A DNA stretch of 64,000 nt from Candidatus Gastranaerophilales bacterium (GTDB lineage Bacteria; Cyanobacteriota; Vampirovibrionia; Gastranaerophilales; Gastranaerophilaceae), in assembly GCA_944324425.1 (NCBI GenBank), contig CALUWE010000008.1, positions 1-64,000 on the forward strand. The letters are read 5' to 3'. The position numbers and the translations under genes were made by a program. Of this stretch, positions 25,190 to 33,084 are shown in pieces (the stretch's first letter is position 1; the number at the start of each line of letters is the position of its first letter). The notes below the pieces were generated by a model. It searched no databases. It saw only the letters and a list, made by a program, of their open reading frames with translations, and was not told the DNA's origin.

Positions 25190-26233
25190 TTATTCTTTTT
25201 CAAGAAGCTCTGAATTTTTAATATCCATAATAAAATACGGAGCATTTTTATCTTTTTCTTTTAAGAATAAAACAAAGGGTTTATCAAAATGAAATTTTCT
25301 TTCATCTTGAATAATCGGCATAGACATTTTCATAATTAAAGCAGCCTCGCTTTTTAAAGATCCTCCTTTATTATCAAGGTTAAATTCCGCTGTTTGAATT
25401 GCGCCTGAAATTACATAATCGGAGCCTTTAATTTTTTTGTTTGTTAATTCTTTGTATTCAAAGGTTTCTTTAAATTTAATATACGGCACAATTAAAGAAT
25501 CATTTTCATTGAATTTTTTATCACCTTTAAAGTCAGCCGTTTTTTTGTTTAATTCCATATAGTAATTTTCTAAGGAATTATTGCTGTCTGTTCTGTATAA
25601 AATAACTTCATCATTTCCTTTTGTAATTAATTTAAGAGCGTAGTCGTTTTCATTGTTATAAAAAAGAACATCAACATTTTCAAAAGTTTCTGAATCTTTT
25701 TTTCCTTTAGCGCCAAAGAATTTTACGTTTTTATTATCTGAAAAAGGCATAAATCCAAGCTCTCTGAATTCTTTTAAGTATTCAAAATCTTTTTTCAACA
25801 TTGCATAAATTAAAAGTTGGTTTGAATTCCAATCTAAAGTATTTAAAATATCGCTTGTTGTGTTGAATTTTTCACTAATTGCTTTTTCCATTTCTTCTTT
25901 TAAATTTGGTGTCATCAAACCGTATTTTTTATAATATGAATTTTCATCTAAATCATTTGTTGAAAAACCTTGTTTGTTTAAGCTTTCAGCTAATAAATTT
26001 TTTTCGCCTTTAAAAACAACGGGTTTTTTAATAATGTCATTTACTAAATCATTCCAAACAAGTTGAAATGTACCAACCCAAATTTTGTTTCCCGATAAAT
26101 CATTAACGGGTGCAAAAACCGCTTGATTTTGAACGGGCTCTTTTTTAAAAAACCAAAAAGCCTTTGATTCGTTTTGAATAAAAAGGCAGATTAAGCAAGC
26201 AATAAAAAGCCCGAATAAAAATTTAATTTTCAA
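25190..26233 (-). CDS. Secreted protein with serpin-like C-terminal segment
   Basis: This 347-residue protein begins with a clear Sec signal peptide (MKIKFLFGLFIACLICLFIQ, cleavage likely after ESKA). The mature part contains KIWVGTFQLVWNDLVND near its start. Its end, FHFDKPFVLFLKEKDKN-APYFIMDI, resembles the serpin C-terminal strands (F.ADHPFLFxI....ILFMG). A reactive-centre loop is not obvious. A serpin-like protease inhibitor fold is therefore a weak inference. The start overlaps the end of the phosphopantetheinyl transferase gene by 11 bases, so the two are translationally coupled. Confidence 0.5.
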   Translation of the reverse strand: MKIKFLFGLFIACLICLFIQNESKAFWFFKKEPVQNQAVFAPVNDLSGNKIWVGTFQLVWNDLVNDIIKKPVVFKGEKNLLAESLNKQGFSTNDLDENSYYKKYGLMTPNLKEEMEKAISEKFNTTSDILNTLDWNSNQLLIYAMLKKDFEYLKEFRELGFMPFSDNKNVKFFGAKGKKDSETFENVDVLFYNNENDYALKLITKGNDEVILYRTDSNNSLENYYMELNKKTADFKGDKKFNENDSLIVPYIKFKETFEYKELTNKKIKGSDYVISGAIQTAEFNLDNKGGSLKSEAALIMKMSMPIIQDERKFHFDKPFVLFLKEKDKNAPYFIMDIKNSELLEKE

Positions 26234-26768
26234 TTTTTAATTCCTCCATAACTATATCACCATTATTTTTTACTAATTTATAAAATTCAACTTTTTTAAT
26301 TTCGTTATTTGATGCCAAAGATAAAGTATAATCTTTTTCAAAAATTAATGTTTTAAAAAATTTTGCTTTATTTTGAAGTTTAAATTCAGCCTCATATTTT
26401 GTCCAAAAATCATAAAAACTGTTATATGTCAGAAATTCTTTTTTAAAATATTTTGAAAATTTCTCTAAATTTTTTTCTTTCATAAATTCAACATCAAGGC
26501 CCAAAGGAAAATTATCAAACCCAATCATTATAATTTCATTTGAATGCGAAATGCTGAAATGAACCTCATTATTTTTTAAGACAGGCTTATTTTTTTTGAG
26601 CTCAATTTCAAAATTTTCTATGTTATAAACATTTTTTAAAACGTAATCTAAAAGAAATCTTGAAAGCGCAAATTCAACATTTCTTTTTTCCGATTTAAAA
26701 GAATTGCCGAATAAAAACCTTTTGTCATAAGGCAAAAAATCTTTTTTCTTTAAGAAAAAAACTTTCAT
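26223..26768 (-). CDS. 4'-phosphopantetheinyl transferase (Sfp type)
   Basis: It attaches the phosphopantetheine arm from CoA to carrier proteins. The diagnostic residues are FSISHSNE, GLDVEFMKEKN (Mg-binding Asp and Glu) and the helix FWTKYEAEFK (WxxKEAxxK equivalent). At 181 residues it is a short Sfp/AcpT-type member. In this operon it sits between KDPG aldolase and the secreted serpin-like protein, and no carrier protein or polyketide gene is adjacent, so it probably activates the fatty-acid ACP or an unlinked carrier. Confidence 0.88.
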   Translation of the reverse strand: MKVFFLKKKDFLPYDKRFLFGNSFKSEKRNVEFALSRFLLDYVLKNVYNIENFEIELKKNKPVLKNNEVHFSISHSNEIIMIGFDNFPLGLDVEFMKEKNLEKFSKYFKKEFLTYNSFYDFWTKYEAEFKLQNKAKFFKTLIFEKDYTLSLASNNEIKKVEFYKLVKNNGDIVMEELKIEN

Positions 26769-26789
26769 TCAACTATTATATCGTAAAAA

Positions 26790-27392
26790 CTATTTTAAAT
26801 TCTTAACAATATCAACCGTCTCTTTAGCGGCTGTTTTTATTTCATTGAACGTTTTATTTAAGTATAATTCCCTGCCCAAACCGACCGCCATGGCGCCTGC
26901 ATCAAGATAAGCTTTAATATCTTCTTTTTTAATTGAGCCTGTCGGCATAACGTTTAAAAAGTTCATCGGCCTTAAAAGTTCTTCTATATAATTGGCCCCG
27001 CCCAAATCTTTAATGGGGTATATTTTAATTAAAGGAACCCTTGCTTTCCAAGCCTGATAAGCTTCATTTGGGGTTGTTGCGGTTAAAATCAAAGGTGTTT
27101 TGAATGCGCTTGAAAGTTTAACCAAGCCCATTTGTAAAATTGGGGATACAAGAAATTTTGCATTTGAATTAATGGCATCTATTGCCTGTTCTCTTGTAAT
27201 AATGCCGCCCCTTGCAACAATAACATTTTCATTTTTTGCAACTTCTTTAATTGCTTCAATGGGCGCTGTCATTTCAATAATTTTTATGCCGCCTTCAATG
27301 TATGCATTTGCAATTTCAACTGCTTTATCTTTGTTTGATTCTCTTATAATGCCTACAAGCTTATTTTCTTTAATCTCTCTTATAACGTTCAT
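26790..27392 (-). CDS. eda: KDPG/KHG aldolase
   Basis: This class I aldolase splits 2-keto-3-deoxy-6-phosphogluconate to pyruvate and glyceraldehyde 3-phosphate. The 200-residue TIM barrel has IIEMTAPIEAI, ENVIVARGGIITREQA, KFLVSPILQM, IKIYPIKDLGGANYIEELL (Schiff-base Lys) and NVMPTGSIKKEDIKAYLDAGAMAVGLGRELY. It may serve sugar-acid degradation. It lies 9 bases after a small STAS-like gene and 21 bases before the phosphopantetheinyl transferase, so it is in one operon with both. Confidence 0.92.
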   Translation of the reverse strand: MNVIREIKENKLVGIIRESNKDKAVEIANAYIEGGIKIIEMTAPIEAIKEVAKNENVIVARGGIITREQAIDAINSNAKFLVSPILQMGLVKLSSAFKTPLILTATTPNEAYQAWKARVPLIKIYPIKDLGGANYIEELLRPMNFLNVMPTGSIKKEDIKAYLDAGAMAVGLGRELYLNKTFNEIKTAAKETVDIVKNLK

Positions 27393-27401
27393 TTTTTTTG
27401 C

Positions 27402-27665
27402 CTAACTGTTTGTCAAAATTTCCATATTATCTAACTTAAAGGGCATTATTGTTCTTTTTATATCTTCATCTGCTACAATCCAATTAATTTTTTTATAAGG
27501 ATTTTGAACGTAACATTTTGTGGAATTTAAAAGAGCGCACCTTGAAGCGTCTATAAAATTTAATTTGCTTATATTTATAGTAAGTTCATTTTGTGCCGAA
27601 CATAAAAAACTTGCAATCTTTTTTGTAACTTTCTCTTCCTGAAAATTGATTTCGTTTAATGCCAT
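27402..27665 (-). CDS. Small STAS-like domain protein
   Basis: This 87-residue protein reads NELTINISKLNFIDASRCALLNSTKCYVQNP, resembling the strand-helix unit of STAS (anti-sigma antagonist) domains, where DFxDSSG carries the phosphorylatable Ser. Here IDASRC has Ser at that place. The family call is tentative. It is the first gene of the eda-sfp operon on the minus strand and diverges from kdsD. A role in a partner-switch pathway would need a cognate anti-sigma kinase, not seen in the window. Confidence 0.5.
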   Translation of the reverse strand: MALNEINFQEEKVTKKIASFLCSAQNELTINISKLNFIDASRCALLNSTKCYVQNPYKKINWIVADEDIKRTIMPFKLDNMEILTNS

Positions 27666-27787
27666 TATATTTGCCCTATTTTGTGATGATGTTATATTTT
27701 TCGGCCCATTTTTTATTTTGGTTTAATTCAAAATTTTAAAAATACACTTTTTATTGTATAATTTTTTTGTTGTTGGAGAGAAAATTT

Positions 27788-28774
27788 ATGCAGGAAAGTT
27801 TGATTAAGCAAGACGAATTAATAAAAACGGCAGAAAATGTTTTTGAAATTGAAGGAAACGCCGTTTTGGAATTAAAGAAGAGAATCGGTGATAATTTTAC
27901 CAAAGCCATTGATATTTTATATTCCTGCAAAGGAAAAATTGTTGTTACAGGCATGGGAAAATCCGGTCTTATCGGAAGAAAAATTGCAGCAACATTATGT
28001 TCAACAGGCACGCCTGCCGTTTTTCTTCACCCCGCAGAATCCACCCATGGGGATTCAGGGATTATTACAAAGCAAGATGCCGTTATTGCAATTTCAAACA
28101 GCGGTGAAACAAGCGAGCTTTTAAACCTTTTACCGTTAATTAAAAGGTTCGGAGTGCCCATTGTGGGTTTAACGGGCGGTGATCATTCAACATTAGCCGA
28201 TAAATCGGATGTTGTTTTGGATATTTCCGTTGAAAAAGAAGCTTGCCCACTCAATAAAGCGCCAACCGCAAGCACAACGGTAACTTTGGCTATGGGTGAT
28301 GCCATTGCTGTTTGCCTGCTTAAAAAACGCGGTTTTTCAGCGGAAGACTTTCTTATGTTCCACCCGGGCGGCGCTTTGGGGAAAGGTATTTTATATAAAG
28401 TTGAAGAATTAATGATAACAGGTGAAAAATTGCCTATTGTGAAAGAAAACGAAAAATTTGAAAGTGCTGTTAAATTTATATCTGATATGAAGCTTGGCTG
28501 CACGCTTGTTATTAATAATGAAGGACATTTGGCAGGCATTTTAACGGACGGCGACATCAGAAGGACAATTTTAAATCATAAGGTAACGGAAAGCTTGCTT
28601 GTATCAGATGTTATGACAAAATCGCCAAGAACAATTAAAAAAGATGAACTGGCAGCATCTGCTTTAGCTTTAATGGAAAAACATTCAATAACATCGCTTG
28701 CAATTGTAGATGATGAAAATTTTCCGATTGGTTTAATTCACATCCATGATTTATTGAAAGCAAAGGTTGCATAA
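27788..28774 (+). CDS. kdsD: Arabinose-5-phosphate isomerase
   Basis: It converts ribulose 5-phosphate to arabinose 5-phosphate, the first step towards KDO of lipopolysaccharide. The SIS domain (GKIVVTGMGKSGLIGRKIAATLCSTGTPA, HPAESTHGDSG, AISNSGETSELLNLLP) occupies residues ~30-180, followed by two CBS domains (ELMITGEKLPIV, DGDIRRTI, VMTKSPRTI, HIHDLLKAKV). The ATG at 27788, with GGAG 9 bases upstream, is preferred over a TTG seven codons earlier. kdsC begins at the next base after the stop. Confidence 0.95.
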   Translation: MQESLIKQDELIKTAENVFEIEGNAVLELKKRIGDNFTKAIDILYSCKGKIVVTGMGKSGLIGRKIAATLCSTGTPAVFLHPAESTHGDSGIITKQDAVIAISNSGETSELLNLLPLIKRFGVPIVGLTGGDHSTLADKSDVVLDISVEKEACPLNKAPTASTTVTLAMGDAIAVCLLKKRGFSAEDFLMFHPGGALGKGILYKVEELMITGEKLPIVKENEKFESAVKFISDMKLGCTLVINNEGHLAGILTDGDIRRTILNHKVTESLLVSDVMTKSPRTIKKDELAASALALMEKHSITSLAIVDDENFPIGLIHIHDLLKAKVA

Positions 28775-29302
28775 ATGATAACAGACCTGAATTTAAAACT
28801 AAAAGCAAAAAATATAAAACTTGTGGCTTTTGATGTAGACGGCGTTATGACGGACGGTTCCCTAACTTATCTTCCTGACGGTTCCCAAATTAAAACATTC
28901 AACGCAAAAGACGGTCAAGGAATTGTAATGTTAAATAAAGCAGGTTTTTTAACTGCAATTATAACCGCTAAAGAATCGGGTGCCGTTATTGAAAGAGCAA
29001 AAACTTTGGGCATCACAAAATTATTTATGAACCAAAAAAATAAGAAAAAAGCGCTCGATGAACTTTTGGAAGAGTTTCACTTAACTAAAGAACAAGTTGC
29101 TTATATGGGAGACGATTACCCTGATTTGTGCGTTATAAATGAAGTCGGCCTGTCTTCTTCTCCAAATGATGCGATCGATGAAGTTAAGAAATCTGTTTCT
29201 TTTGTTTCTTCCTATGGTGGCGGAAGGGGCGCTGTCAGAGAGTTTTGCGATTTTATTCTCCACAGTAACGGAATTACATACGATAGTTTGGTTTCAAATT
29301 AA
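28775..29302 (+). CDS. kdsC: 3-deoxy-D-manno-octulosonate 8-phosphate phosphatase
   Basis: This HAD phosphatase (175 residues) dephosphorylates KDO 8-phosphate. The motifs are KLVAFDVDGVMTDGSL (nucleophile Asp), NAKDGQGIVMLNKAGFLTAIITAKES (motif II), and YMGDDYPDLCVINEVGLSSSPNDA (motif IV). The short C1-type cap and the GGxGAVREFCDFIL tail are typical of KdsC. It is contiguous with kdsD, so the two form a KDO operon, which implies an LPS outer membrane. Confidence 0.95.
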   Translation: MITDLNLKLKAKNIKLVAFDVDGVMTDGSLTYLPDGSQIKTFNAKDGQGIVMLNKAGFLTAIITAKESGAVIERAKTLGITKLFMNQKNKKKALDELLEEFHLTKEQVAYMGDDYPDLCVINEVGLSSSPNDAIDEVKKSVSFVSSYGGGRGAVREFCDFILHSNGITYDSLVSN

Positions 29303-29386
29303 TCTTAATATTTATTTACATAGTTTAAAGTTAGCGGATTAATATGTCGTTACAAAATTTGTATATAAAGATTGTGAGGACATTTA

Positions 29387-31063
29387 ATGACTATCGGTAT
29401 CAACAACAGACAGGTTTATGAACAAACTGCTGCCGCAACTGCTGCTAACGTTAAAGTCGAACAGGAAGCAGACGGATTATTTGATGAAGGGATAGGTACC
29501 GTAAACGATGAACTTACTGCGGAAGAAATGGAAATGCTCTATGAAACGGGCGAAATAGCGAAAGAAGCTCAAGAATTAGCCGAACAGGCAGGAATTGACG
29601 CTGATATCAACTCGAGCGACTTTACGCTTGAAAACATTGATGAATTAAATGAAGAACTTGCCCGCCTTATTGAAACAGGTAATAAAGCACTTGAAGAGTT
29701 GGAAGAAAGAAAAGCAATTCTTGAAAGTGAACAAGCAATATATGATGAACAAAGCGCAAGGTATAACGAAACCTTGGAAGAGATGAACGAAAAGCAGGAA
29801 GAATTTGATGAAATTCAATCTGCTATTGAGCAAGCAACAAAGGATTATGAAGACAGCGAAGCGCATAATCGTCAGCAAGCCATTTATAAAGCAATGGCCG
29901 AATACAATGAACAAGAAGACGGCGACTGGAATGCATACCTTCAAAAAGAATTAAAAGGCGTTGTAGGTGATTCTTCATTCCAAACTCTCATATCCGATTT
30001 AAGCGGCAGTTCAAAATCTGTTGCAGGCGACCTTGGCAGACTTCAAATTCAAGCAAACAGCCAAAAATTAACCATGAACGCTTCAAAAGCCATTGTAGAC
30101 AGCGTTTCTGCAGACATTCAATCTTTACAAGAAACGGTAAGCGTTTGCGAAGCCTCAATTCAAACAGTAAGAAATAAAATTTTAGAAGCTATTACAAACA
30201 GTATTTCGGAAGAAGAAATGGCGCTTGTTGAAGCAAATAATATTGACTTGCAAGAAAAAATGGAAGACGGCAGCCCGAGATATGTTTTTGCAAAAGGTAA
30301 ATCAGACGGCAAATTCCACATATACGACCTTCAACAGGGCGCAACTTTGGCAAGATTATATGCTGACGGCCAAGGGTTTGATATTGTTGAAAGCGGAAAC
30401 GGTTATATCAACGGTTTCCAAAAACTCGATGATTCTTCTTGCGACGGTGAAACGGTATATTTTATTGGCGATTGCGGCTCTGCATGCAGCTTTAACGCTT
30501 GCTACACGACAAGTTCACCTCTTTCCTTCGACTTAGACGGCAACGGCATTACGACGACGGAAGAAATTGTTGACTTCGATATTGACGGCGACGGCGTCGT
30601 AGATAAAATTAATAACTCGGCAGATGCCGTTCTTGTATTCGATAAAGACGGCGACGGCATTTCAGGCGCAGACGGTTCCGAATGCTTTGGCGATAATACG
30701 GACCTTGACGGCGACGGTGTAAAAGACGGCTATAAAGACGGCTTTGAAGCTTTGAAAGCACTTGCAACCGAAGCCGGAGTTATTAACGGCACCGATGATA
30801 TGGTTATTGATGCCGATGACATTAAGCTTTTGGAAGAACAGTACGGCTTGATGATTAAAACCGAAGGCTACGATTCGGAAGCACAATCGCTTTTGGATGT
30901 TGGCATTACGGAAATTAATCTTGCCGATACAAATGAAACAACTCTTGTTGATAACTTCGACGATATGGGCAACCAAATTATGTATCAAGAAGGTGCTACA
31001 TTTAAAATTGACGGCGAAGAAAGAGAATATGCCGACATTTGGCACAGAAAATACGAAGAATAG
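29387..31063 (+). CDS. Coiled-coil protein with C-terminal Asp-rich (DxDxDG) calcium-binding-type domain
   Basis: The N-terminal ~290 of 558 residues are acidic and largely coiled coil (for example residues ~80-170). A Cys-rich segment (CDGETVYFIGDCGSACSFNAC) follows. Residues ~377-458 carry repeated DxDGDG-type loops: SFDLDGNGITTTEEI, DFDIDGDGVVDK, VFDKDGDGISGADGSE, TDLDGDGVKDG and DGFEALKAL. This order (DLDGDGI, FDxDxDG, LVxDxDGdG, ELFGdxT, nGFeAL) matches a domain found near the C-terminus of large RTX-type exoproteins. There is no Sec signal. A strong GAGGA site precedes the ATG. An exported, calcium-stabilised surface protein is likely, but the route is unknown. Confidence 0.65.
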   Translation: MTIGINNRQVYEQTAAATAANVKVEQEADGLFDEGIGTVNDELTAEEMEMLYETGEIAKEAQELAEQAGIDADINSSDFTLENIDELNEELARLIETGNKALEELEERKAILESEQAIYDEQSARYNETLEEMNEKQEEFDEIQSAIEQATKDYEDSEAHNRQQAIYKAMAEYNEQEDGDWNAYLQKELKGVVGDSSFQTLISDLSGSSKSVAGDLGRLQIQANSQKLTMNASKAIVDSVSADIQSLQETVSVCEASIQTVRNKILEAITNSISEEEMALVEANNIDLQEKMEDGSPRYVFAKGKSDGKFHIYDLQQGATLARLYADGQGFDIVESGNGYINGFQKLDDSSCDGETVYFIGDCGSACSFNACYTTSSPLSFDLDGNGITTTEEIVDFDIDGDGVVDKINNSADAVLVFDKDGDGISGADGSECFGDNTDLDGDGVKDGYKDGFEALKALATEAGVINGTDDMVIDADDIKLLEEQYGLMIKTEGYDSEAQSLLDVGITEINLADTNETTLVDNFDDMGNQIMYQEGATFKIDGEEREYADIWHRKYEE

Positions 31064-31082
31064 TTATTGGTTAGATAAAATA

Positions 31083-31121
31083 AATTTTGGCGGCTTTGAT
31101 TCTTTCATTGCCGCCAAAATT
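31083..31121 (+). terminator. Long hairpin downstream of Ca-binding-type gene
   Basis: A perfect 12-bp stem AATTTTGGCGGC/GCCGCCAAAATT with a 15-base loop lies 19 bases after the stop. No T run follows on the plus strand, so it may stabilise the transcript or act as a weak terminator rather than a canonical one. Confidence 0.5.
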
Positions 31122-31246
31122 ATTAAAAGGATATATTCGGTATATAAAAAATATTTAAAAAATGCTTAAAATTTCTTAATAATCAAAAAAATAAAAGCAA
31201 TTATTTTGGGCTCATTTTCTTTATTAATGTACAGGAGCACAAAATA

Positions 31247-31459
31247 ATGACTAAAATGAACGAAAGAACAATCAACACACTGTTTAATTTGGTTTCAGAC
31301 CCCATTAAAAACGCATATGACGTTAAAGACAAAAAACAATTGGCTGAGGTTCAAAGAATTGTACGCATTTTTAATATTACAGAAAGCCAAAAAGAAATTA
31401 CAGGCGAAATTTCCGCAAGAGGACTTGTTGCTTTTAAAATGTTGGTTAGCAACAACTAA
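31247..31459 (+). CDS. Unknown 70-residue protein
   Basis: A small, mostly helical protein (MTKMNERTINTLFNLVSDP start) with a good ribosome-binding site (AGGAG, 9-10 bases before ATG) and codon use like its neighbours. I recognise no family. It sits alone between the coiled-coil/Ca-binding-type gene and the degenerate receiver gene, whose stop overlaps it by 4 bases on the other strand. Confidence 0.6.
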   Translation: MTKMNERTINTLFNLVSDPIKNAYDVKDKKQLAEVQRIVRIFNITESQKEITGEISARGLVAFKMLVSNN

Positions 31460-32934
31460 TTTTCAGAGAGATAATTTTTATATTCATCAACCAATGTTTG
31501 TAAAATAACATCCAGTGCTTGATGGTTAAATTCCATTACATCAAGTTCAAAAGAATCGGATTCAAGCTCGGTGTTTAAAGCTGAAACTTTAAGGTTAAAT
31601 TTTAAAGTTTTTATGCCGTCATAAGACATTTCAAAGTTCAGTTTGACGTCATCTTTGTCAAAATTCATAAAGGTTGAATGCGGTGAAACATTAACGTTTG
31701 CATCAAGTAAAGGATATTCAGCCTGCATTTTTGCTGCGTATTTTTCAAGCAGAGGTTCAACTATCATTCTCAGCTTTTTGGCATAGGCCTGTTTATACAA
31801 GGTGGCATTTCTTTCGTCAATTTCTCTTGTTTCCGCTTCTTTAAGTGCTTCCGACTTGTGCGTTAAAAGTGCCTTTTCACCTTTTGTTTCAATTTCTTTA
31901 ACTTTTTCCTGCATTATTTTAATGCCGAGATTAATTTTGTCTTCTTCGCTGTTGTGTTCGGGTATATTGTTTTGTTCAACCTGTATTTCCTGCTGCTTTA
32001 TTGTTTTTTTGGGTTCTTCCTTTAAAAGTTTTGATATTCCGAGCTCTTCTTTTTCTTCTTTTTTGTACATATCAAGAAAATCTTGCTTTGAAACAATGGC
32101 CATTTCGCCGTTTTTCGGTGCTTTTTGAATTGAATATTCAAGAACATTTATGATGTCATCAAAAAGTTCATCTTGTATTTCAATTACGCTGGCATTAATT
32201 GAAGTCATAGGGCCTAATTTAGATAAAATTCTTTCATAAACGGAATATACGCCGTTTAATTTTGCTTTGGAAAGGAAGATATAATAAGTGTTTTCATCTT
32301 TCATTGCAATTGTATCGTTAAGCCTTATAGAAGACTTTAAAGCTTCTTTGAACATGTTTTTGTCAAAATTAACATCTATTGCCGAAAGTATTTTTATTAA
32401 AACAAGGCATGATTTTTGTTTATTTGCCTTTGCGCTGGAAACAACGCTTTCCAAATATCTAAGACTGAAATCTTCCTTGTAAAAACCTGTTTTGTGATCA
32501 ATAATCCCCAATTTTGCAAGAAAATTATCCTTAGCTTCCATTATTTGGGCCTCTTCACTTTTTTGAATTGCCCAAATAACCCTGATTACAAGTTCATAAT
32601 CTTTAAGAGGGGAAGTTAAAATATCGCTTACGCCGTTATCAAAAGCTTCTACAATGTAATCCGTGCTTGAAAATTCCGGATATAAAATAACGGGAACATT
32701 CTTTGTTTTTTCGCTGCTTCTTATTTTCTTTAAAAGCCTCAAACAGTTTTTATCACTTTCGGTTGAATGTAAAATGATTACACTCGGAATTGTTTTTTTA
32801 ATAAACTCGTCGGCTTCGTAATAGTCTATACATTCAACCTTATCAATATCTCTGAGTAAAACAAGCATGTTCTTGATTTCGCTTAAGGTGAATTCATTGT
32901 TTGAAATTATTGCAACTGTATTATTATAGCCCAT
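31456..32934 (-). CDS. Degenerate response-regulator receiver plus degenerate GGDEF-like protein
   Basis: Residues ~1-125 fold like a CheY receiver (VAIISNNEFTLSEIKNML, VPVILYPEFSSTDYIVEAFDNGVSDILTSPLKDYELVIRV). The phospho-acceptor position, PSVIILHSTES, has no Asp, and the switch Lys is Leu-Lys in SPLKDY. Residues ~145-290 resemble a GGDEF/cyclase fold (FYKEDFSLRYLE, LVLIKIL, IRLNDTIAMKDENTYYIFL), but the GGDEF signature is lost, so no cyclic-di-GMP synthesis is expected. A charged coiled linker (300-400) and an unrecognised C-terminal domain follow. A phosphorylation-independent scaffold is plausible. Confidence 0.65.
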   Translation of the reverse strand: MGYNNTVAIISNNEFTLSEIKNMLVLLRDIDKVECIDYYEADEFIKKTIPSVIILHSTESDKNCLRLLKKIRSSEKTKNVPVILYPEFSSTDYIVEAFDNGVSDILTSPLKDYELVIRVIWAIQKSEEAQIMEAKDNFLAKLGIIDHKTGFYKEDFSLRYLESVVSSAKANKQKSCLVLIKILSAIDVNFDKNMFKEALKSSIRLNDTIAMKDENTYYIFLSKAKLNGVYSVYERILSKLGPMTSINASVIEIQDELFDDIINVLEYSIQKAPKNGEMAIVSKQDFLDMYKKEEKEELGISKLLKEEPKKTIKQQEIQVEQNNIPEHNSEEDKINLGIKIMQEKVKEIETKGEKALLTHKSEALKEAETREIDERNATLYKQAYAKKLRMIVEPLLEKYAAKMQAEYPLLDANVNVSPHSTFMNFDKDDVKLNFEMSYDGIKTLKFNLKVSALNTELESDSFELDVMEFNHQALDVILQTLVDEYKNYLSEN

Positions 32935-33084
32935 TAAAAATATCCTTTAAATATATTCAAAAGATACAATATATTTTAAACTATGGCAAATTGTTAAAGT
33001 TTTTATAAGCAATGGTTACCGATTTGTAAATTCAGCCAAATTATTCTATATTAATTTTTAAGATAGTTTTAGTTTGGATGTTTT

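Noticed and set aside
30897..31169. Plus-strand 90-codon frame overlapping the end of the Ca-binding-type gene, containing DKINFGGFDSF
   Set aside because: Most of it lies inside the real gene in another frame, and the F-G-G resemblance is part of a 12-bp inverted repeat, not a conserved protein start.
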